NCBI RefSeq assembly: GCF_018623055.1
Contig: NZ_CP076019.1
Span: 1,798,001-1,862,000 of the forward strand
Reading direction: 5' to 3'
DNA length: 64,000 bases
DNA from: Halorubrum sp. 2020YC2
GTDB taxonomy: Archaea > Halobacteriota > Halobacteria > Halobacteriales > Haloferacaceae
The notes under the pieces are model-generated. The model was not told where the DNA came from. It saw only the letters and a list, made by a program, of their open reading frames with translations, and did no database searches. Shown in pieces: positions 59,206 to 64,000 of the stretch (positions are counted from its first letter, which is position 1; every line of letters begins with the position of its first letter). The translations under genes were made by a program, and so were the position numbers.

Positions 59206-61374
59206 CTATCGGTCGTCGCGCTCGGCGGCCGCGTCGTCGTCGGCTGCCTCCTCGGCGGCCTCCTCGTCCGCGTCGTCGTGGTCCACGACGTACGTGTCGT
59301 CGAGGTGCGGCTGTTCGTCCTCGGGGGAGTGCCCGCTGTCGGCCGCCTCCTCCCGCTCGTCGAGCGCGTCGTCGACGGCCGCGTCCGCGTCGTCGGCGGA
59401 GCCGCCGTCGGTGTCGGGTCCGTCGCCGTCGCCGTCGCCGTTGCCGTCGTCGACGGCGAGCTGACCGCCCTCGACGGAGCGCACGTTCGTGCCCTCCGAC
59501 TCTTCGGGGTCGCGCTCGACGCCGCCCGACATGTCGGTGGCGCGGCGGCCGGAGCCGAACAGCCGCTCGCGCAGCGACCGGCTGCTGGGCCGCTCCGTGA
59601 GCAGCACCGAGGCGTCGACGTCGTGGATGACGTCGAGGTGGAGTGAGTTCGAGACGAGCCGGGAGAGCAGCCCCTTCTCCGTGGCGCCGATGATGACGAG
59701 CGTCTTGTCGGCGGCCGCCTCGCAGATGCCGGTCTCCACGTCGCCGCCGTCGTCGACGACGAGCTCCGCGTCCCCGAGACCGTGTTCCTCGGCCCACCCC
59801 GCGAGGAACACCTCTCCGCGCTGCCTGTTCTCGGGGCCGTCGACCACGTGGAGCAGCGTCACCTCGGCGCCGGCGGTCTCCGAGAGGACCTTCGCGACCT
59901 CCGCGCTGAGGTCCGAGTCCGGCCCGCCGGAGGTCGGGATGAGGATCCGCGAGGTGTCCAGCTCGTGCTCGTTGAGGATGAGGAAGTCGCAGGGGAGCTG
60001 GTTGGTCAGCTCGTCGATCGGGCGCTCCGCGCGGGCGGCGCTCCACAGCTGGTCGTCGCCCCAGCCCATCAGCACCGCGTCCGGGCGGGTCCGGCGGGCC
60101 ATGTTGAACACCTCCTCGAACGAGCGGTGCGAGATGACGGTCGAGGTCGACACCTCGACGTCGTACTCCGTCGCGGTCGACCGCAGGTTCGCCATCCCCT
60201 CGGCGGAGACGTCCGCGATGCGACGCCCCGCGTCGCCGGAGGACAGCGACATGCGCTCGGGCGCCTGGACGACGTGGACGATGTGGACGACGCCGTCCTC
60301 GTGGCTGCTCGCGAGCCGCGCCGCCAGCTCGACTATCGGCCCGTCGGTCCGCGGGTTCGTGATCGGCACCATGACGCGGTACCCCTCGCCCGCGAACAGC
60401 GTCGCCTCGGTGGCGTCGAGGATGGGGACGTACGAGCGCCCGGCCGCGCGGCCGAACACCCACTCGGGGACCGTCAGGCGGCGGCTCACGCCCTCGAAGC
60501 GCGCCTCTTCGAGCCGCTCCTCGCTGGTCTGGAAGTAGTTGACCAGCGTGACTAAGACGACTCCGCCGATGGTGTTCCCGAGCAACACCGGGATCACGAA
60601 GCCGACGATCCCGGAGTAGAGGCTTATCTCCGCGCCGTACAGCGGGATGTTGTGCTGGAAGAACAGATAGAGGACCTCGGTGAACGAGACGACGACGTGG
60701 AACAGGTTGCCGAGCGGGATCGCGAGAAACGCGAGGTAGACGACCGCGAGCCGGGTGAACGAGTCGGTGGAGGCGAAGCCGACCCAGACGACGCCGGCGA
60801 CGATGAGCCCCGCCATCGCGGCCTTGAAGAACAGCGGGACGAACTCGACGCCGAAGCCGCCCTCGGAGATGTACCGCGCCGCCTCGACCGTGTCGCCCGT
60901 GAAGACGCCGCCGTACGAGAGGACGGCCGCGCCGATGGCACCGCCGGTGAAGTTGCCCGCGAGCACGATGGTCCAGTGGCGCAACAGGGTCGGGAGGCTC
61001 GCGAGCCGTTCGAGGGTGAGCGCCACCGGCGGCAGGGTGTTCTCGGTGTACAGCTGGTACCCGCCGATGATGATGTAGATGAACCCGAGCGGGTACAAAA
61101 GCACGCTCAGTATCGGGTTGGAGTCGGTCGCCGCCGTCAGCGACGCGTACAGCATGAACGTGATCGTGATCGCCAGCCCGGCGGCGAGTCCGCTGAAGAA
61201 CAGCTCGCGGCTCCCCGAGGTCACCTCCTCGTCCGCGGCCGCGATGATCCGCTGGAACACCTCGTCGGAGGAGAACCGGTCCCGGACGGCCTCACCGACC
61301 GCGGGCGCGCCGCTCCGAGACCGCTCGACGACCTCGCGCATGGAATCGTCGTCGGGTTGCTCTGAGTCCGTCAC
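59206..61374 (-). CDS. Formate/nitrite-type channel fused to universal-stress-protein domains
   Basis: A 722-aa fusion. Residues ~50-280 are an FNT channel with six helices: VLAGNFTGGAIGAAVLSYGG and IPLGNLFHVVVSFTEVLYLFF, the latter with the pore His. Residues ~315-605 are two UspA-like domains (YVPILDATEATLFAGEGYRVMVPITN...; DTSRILIPTSGGPDSDLSAEV...LVIIGATEKGLLSRLVSNSLHLDV). The tail ~610-722 is acidic and disordered. FNT channels move formate, nitrite, hydrosulfide or small acids; the Usp part may gate them by nucleotide binding. Confidence 0.9.
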   Translation of the reverse strand: MTDSEQPDDDSMREVVERSRSGAPAVGEAVRDRFSSDEVFQRIIAAADEEVTSGSRELFFSGLAAGLAITITFMLYASLTAATDSNPILSVLLYPLGFIYIIIGGYQLYTENTLPPVALTLERLASLPTLLRHWTIVLAGNFTGGAIGAAVLSYGGVFTGDTVEAARYISEGGFGVEFVPLFFKAAMAGLIVAGVVWVGFASTDSFTRLAVVYLAFLAIPLGNLFHVVVSFTEVLYLFFQHNIPLYGAEISLYSGIVGFVIPVLLGNTIGGVVLVTLVNYFQTSEERLEEARFEGVSRRLTVPEWVFGRAAGRSYVPILDATEATLFAGEGYRVMVPITNPRTDGPIVELAARLASSHEDGVVHIVHVVQAPERMSLSSGDAGRRIADVSAEGMANLRSTATEYDVEVSTSTVISHRSFEEVFNMARRTRPDAVLMGWGDDQLWSAARAERPIDELTNQLPCDFLILNEHELDTSRILIPTSGGPDSDLSAEVAKVLSETAGAEVTLLHVVDGPENRQRGEVFLAGWAEEHGLGDAELVVDDGGDVETGICEAAADKTLVIIGATEKGLLSRLVSNSLHLDVIHDVDASVLLTERPSSRSLRERLFGSGRRATDMSGGVERDPEESEGTNVRSVEGGQLAVDDGNGDGDGDGPDTDGGSADDADAAVDDALDEREEAADSGHSPEDEQPHLDDTYVVDHDDADEEAAEEAADDDAAAERDDR

Positions 61375-61524
61375 TGGCGGAGGCCACGGCGGCCCGGTAA
61401 AAAGCCCTTGCTCTTCGGGTCACGCGGGCGGAAAACGACCCGACTGCGGTCGCACCGGACGGTTTCCGCGAGGGACGGTTCGAGGGGCGCGCCCGCCCGC
61501 GCTCGACGGCGAGAGACGGGCCGC

Positions 61525-62817
61525 TCACGCGCGCTCGACGGTCACCGTTCGGACCTCGACGGTGACCTCGCGGCCGACCACGGTCTCGATGCGGTCGTCG
61601 AGCACGGGCGCGATTCCGTCGACGGTGCCGCCGGGCGGCGCGCCGACCGTGATCACCACTCGACCGGTTTCGAGCGGCGGGACGGTCCCGGTCCGTTCGA
61701 CCGTCAGTTCGAGGAGTTCGAACTCCGAGTCCAGCGCCGTCAGCTCCTGGGTCGCGGCGGCCCGGATGTCGGCCTCGGTGGTCGAGGCGACGTACGACTC
61801 GTAGGTGACGCCGCCGAGGAACACCGAGAGCAGCGCGATGGCGACCGCCAGCACGGCGACGCGCTTGAGGAACGCGGCCCGCGCGTCGTCCTCGCGGAAC
61901 CACCGCTGGGGGCGGTACCCCTCGTACCACAGCATGACCAGCGCCGAGAGGTTGATAGAGAGGACGTTCACCGCGACGATGACGCCCGCGCCGATCACGA
62001 GCCGCGGGATCGCGAAGGCGATCCCGATGCCGACCGCGGCCGCGGGCGGGATGAGCGCCACCGCGATCATCACGCCCACGAGCGTCGCGGAGACGCCGGT
62101 CATCAGCGAGACGATGCCCGCGACGCCGGCGCCGACCGCGACGACGAGGACGAGGACGTTCGGCGCGAGCCGCTCTGACACCTCCGCGAGTTCGAGCGGG
62201 TCGAGTCCGGGCGGGACCAAGGCGAGCGAGCGCAACGCGAACGCGAACAGCGTGGCCGCGAGGACCGCGACCGCGACCCCCAGTATCTGCATCCGCACTC
62301 CCCGCCTGAACAGCGCCTCGTCGTCGACGACGGTGCCGATCGCGGCCGACATCGCCGGCCCGATGAGCGGCGCGATCACCATCGACCCGACCACGGTCGC
62401 GGGCGAGTCGAGCAGCAGCCCGGCCGTCGCGATCACCGCCGAGATGACGGTCATCAGCACGTACGTCCCCAACCCCGAGGCGAGTCCCTCCGCCTTCGCC
62501 TGTAGCTCCTCGCGGGAGATGTGGTCGCCGCCGCGCTCGGCGTCCTCCTCGTACCGCTCTTCGAGCGCCTCGAACCGCCGCGAGATGACCGTCTCGGCCG
62601 CGACGATGACCGTGTAGGTGCTCTCGTCGATGCCCGCCTCCCGCAGGCGGTCGAGGACCGGCTCGACGGCGGCCGTCGGGAGCGGGAACGTCGCGACCGC
62701 GGTGTACTCCCGGCCGCTCGTCTCGTCGCTGACGACGTAGTCGACCCCCTCGTCGTCGAGCGCGCGGACGACCGCGGCCCGCTTGCCCGCCGGAATCATG
62801 ACCTGAACGAGTCGCAC
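61525..62817 (-). CDS. DUF389 / TIGR00341-family membrane protein
   Basis: A 430-aa protein. The N-terminal ACT-like soluble domain (VRLVQVMIPAGKRAAVVRALDDEGVDYVV) is followed by the DUF389 membrane domain, with the signature SPATVVGSMVIAPLIGPAMSAAIG and about 8 helices, then a C-terminal soluble domain. The GTG start at 62817 was chosen because the TATA box lies 28 bases upstream; an earlier GTG at 62832 is too close to the box. Function unknown. Confidence 0.88.
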   Translation of the reverse strand: MRLVQVMIPAGKRAAVVRALDDEGVDYVVSDETSGREYTAVATFPLPTAAVEPVLDRLREAGIDESTYTVIVAAETVISRRFEALEERYEEDAERGGDHISREELQAKAEGLASGLGTYVLMTVISAVIATAGLLLDSPATVVGSMVIAPLIGPAMSAAIGTVVDDEALFRRGVRMQILGVAVAVLAATLFAFALRSLALVPPGLDPLELAEVSERLAPNVLVLVVAVGAGVAGIVSLMTGVSATLVGVMIAVALIPPAAAVGIGIAFAIPRLVIGAGVIVAVNVLSINLSALVMLWYEGYRPQRWFREDDARAAFLKRVAVLAVAIALLSVFLGGVTYESYVASTTEADIRAAATQELTALDSEFELLELTVERTGTVPPLETGRVVITVGAPPGGTVDGIAPVLDDRIETVVGREVTVEVRTVTVERA

Positions 62818-62840
62818 GGTCGCCGGTCGCACCGGCGGCC

Positions 62841-62848
62841 CTTATAAG
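62841..62848 (-). promoter_or_regulatory. TATA box of the DUF389 gene
   Basis: CTTATAAG, a perfect palindrome, 28 bases before the chosen GTG start on the minus strand. Being symmetric it could also be read on the plus strand. Confidence 0.6.
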
Positions 62849-62924
62849 GTCGGCACGCGGTCGCCGGCCCGGGCCGCGAGAAACGGAACTTTAATGCGCG
62901 AATCGCTCGGACCTTCGGCCAAGA

Positions 62925-63173
62925 ATGCTCTCGCCGCTGGTCATCGACACGTTCCTGCTCAACTACCACCTCGGGCACATCATCCTGTTCGGGCTCCTCG
63001 TGTCGCTTCTGGGTGCCGCGCCGCTGAAGTCCCAGAAGATCATCGCGTCGATTCTGGCCGTCTTCGGAGTCATCTTCCTGATGGCGCCGTACACGACGAT
63101 GCCGCCGACGTTCATCCTCCTCGGCATCCCGCTCGTCTTAGTCGGCACGCTGCTGTGGACGATGGCGCGCTGA
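62925..63173 (+). CDS. Small three-helix membrane protein, 82 aa
   Basis: MLSPLVIDTFLLNYHLGHIILFGLLVSLLG then QKIIASILAVFGVIFLMAPY and PPTFILLGIPLVLVGTLLWTMA. Three hydrophobic helices almost without loops. TATA-like CTTTAAT at 62889-62895. Looks like a conserved haloarchaeal small membrane protein, but function is unknown. Confidence 0.75.
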   Translation: MLSPLVIDTFLLNYHLGHIILFGLLVSLLGAAPLKSQKIIASILAVFGVIFLMAPYTTMPPTFILLGIPLVLVGTLLWTMAR

Positions 63174-63324
63174 CGCGCCCGAACGACGCCGGACGAAGCG
63201 CCCGACCGAACCGCCCTCGACACGTTCTCTCCTCTCTCCCTCCGCCGACCGCGACCGCTTCCGTCGCCCTCTCGTCATCTGTTCGATCCCGCTCCTTTTT
63301 GCCCCCCGGGAGACACTCCCCGCC

Positions 63325-64000
63325 ATGGTAACGGTACGGGCCCCCGCGACGAGCGCGAACCTCGGGAGCGGCTTCGACGTGTTCGGGGCGGCCCTCTCGC
63401 GGCCGGCGGACGTCGTCACCGTCGAGAAGGCGCCCGAGACGACGATAGAGGTCACGGGCGTCGGCGCGCAGTACATCCCGGAGGACCCGGAGAAGAACAC
63501 CGTCGGCGCCGTCGTCGAGGCGCTCGACGCGCCCGCGCGCATCCACATCGACAAGGGCGTCCGGCCGGCCTCGGGGCTGGGCTCCTCGGCCGCGAGCGCC
63601 GCGGGCGCCGCCGTCGCGCTCAACCGGCTGTACGACCGCGGCCTCTCCCGCGAGGAGCTGGTCCCGATCGCCGCGGAGGGCGAGGCGGTCGTCTCCGGCG
63701 TCGCGCACTCCGATAACGTCGCCCCCTCGATCCTCGGCGGCTTCACCGTGACGACCGCCGAGGGGACCTCTTCGGTCGACGCCGCGATCCCCCTCGTCGT
63801 CTGCCTGCCCGACGTAGCGGTCTCGACCCGCGACGCCCGGCGGGTCGTCCCCGAGACCGCCTCGATGGAGGAGTTGGTCGAGACGGTCGGCAACGCGGCG
63901 ACGCTCGCGATCGGGATGTGCCGCTCGGACCCGGACCTCGTCGGTCTCGGCATGGACGACCCCGTGGTCACGCCCGAGCGCGCCCGCCTGATCACCGGCT
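63325..64000 (+). CDS. thrB: Homoserine kinase (3' end beyond the window)
   Basis: GHMP-family kinase phosphorylating homoserine, the step before threonine synthase. The visible 225 codons hold motif 1 RAPATSANLGSGFDVFGAAL, motif 2 VRPASGLGSSAASAAGAAVALN (ATP-binding glycines) and AHSDNVAPSILGGF. Continues past 64000. Confidence 0.94.
   Translation, partial: MVTVRAPATSANLGSGFDVFGAALSRPADVVTVEKAPETTIEVTGVGAQYIPEDPEKNTVGAVVEALDAPARIHIDKGVRPASGLGSSAASAAGAAVALNRLYDRGLSREELVPIAAEGEAVVSGVAHSDNVAPSILGGFTVTTAEGTSSVDAAIPLVVCLPDVAVSTRDARRVVPETASMEELVETVGNAATLAIGMCRSDPDLVGLGMDDPVVTPERARLITG

Noticed and set aside
59206-59600. Separate gene in the acidic 3' part of the FNT-Usp frame
   Set aside because: It is continuous with the Usp domains, has no start or promoter of its own, and is an acidic tail typical of haloarchaeal proteins.

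Overview
The window is a piece of a haloarchaeal chromosome, most like Halorubrum or a close relative. The DNA is very GC-rich with strong GC bias at third codon positions, and the proteins are acidic. Many genes have a TATA-like box about 25-33 bases before the start codon, as in leaderless haloarchaeal transcripts. Several families are typical of the group: J-domain ferredoxin, HTH-10 regulator, split glycine decarboxylase, Vms1-like release factor, DacZ, RadB, NurA and an eIF1A-type factor. Genus assignment is inference from gene content and style.

Layout. 0-9.3 kb: J-domain/2Fe-2S ferredoxin, FEN1, gcvH-gcvPA-gcvPB (no gcvT beside them), an HTH-10 regulator, threonine synthase, a frameshifted 6-phosphogluconate dehydrogenase and a DUF5802-like gene. 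9.4-9.8 kb: copy 1 of a structured dispersed repeat with 57-bp satellites. 9.8-14.5 kb: Vms1-like factor, rhodanese+cupin, glutaredoxin-like+cobalamin adenosyltransferase, thioesterase, Lrp-type regulator, amidohydrolase. 14.6-21.2 kb: a probable inorganic-carbon module (DabB-DabA, and further on a beta-carbonic anhydrase), with a histidine-kinase remnant, a membrane protein and PhoU between. 21.3-33.3 kb: beta-propeller protein, the rpl7ae-rps28e-rpl24e-ndk operon, a 5'-nucleotidase-like enzyme, diadenylate cyclase, FolD, aldo/keto reductase, HAD hydrolase, a CBS + hibernation-factor-like protein, RadB, cold-shock protein. 33.5-40.5 kb: Sco/TlpA/CcdA thiol-redox operon, AIM24-like protein, NSS transporter, geranylgeranyl-reductase-like flavoprotein, degenerate M24 peptidase. 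40.7-41.1 kb: tRNA-Val(GAC) followed by two 123-bp units that each re-create the tRNA 3' end. 41.2-49 kb: secreted serine protease, P-loop kinase, eIF1A, thioredoxin, class V aminotransferase, methyltransferase, DoxX-like protein, Pgi, CPBP protease. 49-50.5 kb: accessory islet with a short copy of the dispersed repeat, a broken toxin/antitoxin-like pair and an AT-rich inverted-repeat-bounded segment carrying one 60-aa membrane protein. 50.5-57.7 kb: NurA, a haloarchaeal transducer, DUF2240 pair, NhaC antiporter, a frameshifted NOG1-like GTPase. 57.8-58.3 kb: copy 2 of the dispersed repeat. 58.4-64 kb: SIMPL lipoprotein, FNT channel fused to universal-stress domains, DUF389 membrane protein, small membrane protein, and the start of homoserine kinase.

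Functional threads: glycine/one-carbon metabolism (gcv, folD), threonine synthesis (thrB, thrC), sugar phosphates (gnd, pgi), bicarbonate handling (dabAB, carbonic anhydrase), translation and its quality control (ribosomal operon, eIF1A, Vms1-like factor, CBS-HPF-like protein), DNA repair (FEN1, RadB, NurA) and c-di-AMP signalling (DacZ). Three otherwise intact genes each carry one apparent single-base deletion in or next to a G/C run, which looks more like sequence error than biology. The least explained material is the repeat DNA: the dispersed hairpin/satellite family, the tRNA-derived tandem units and the inverted-repeat islet.
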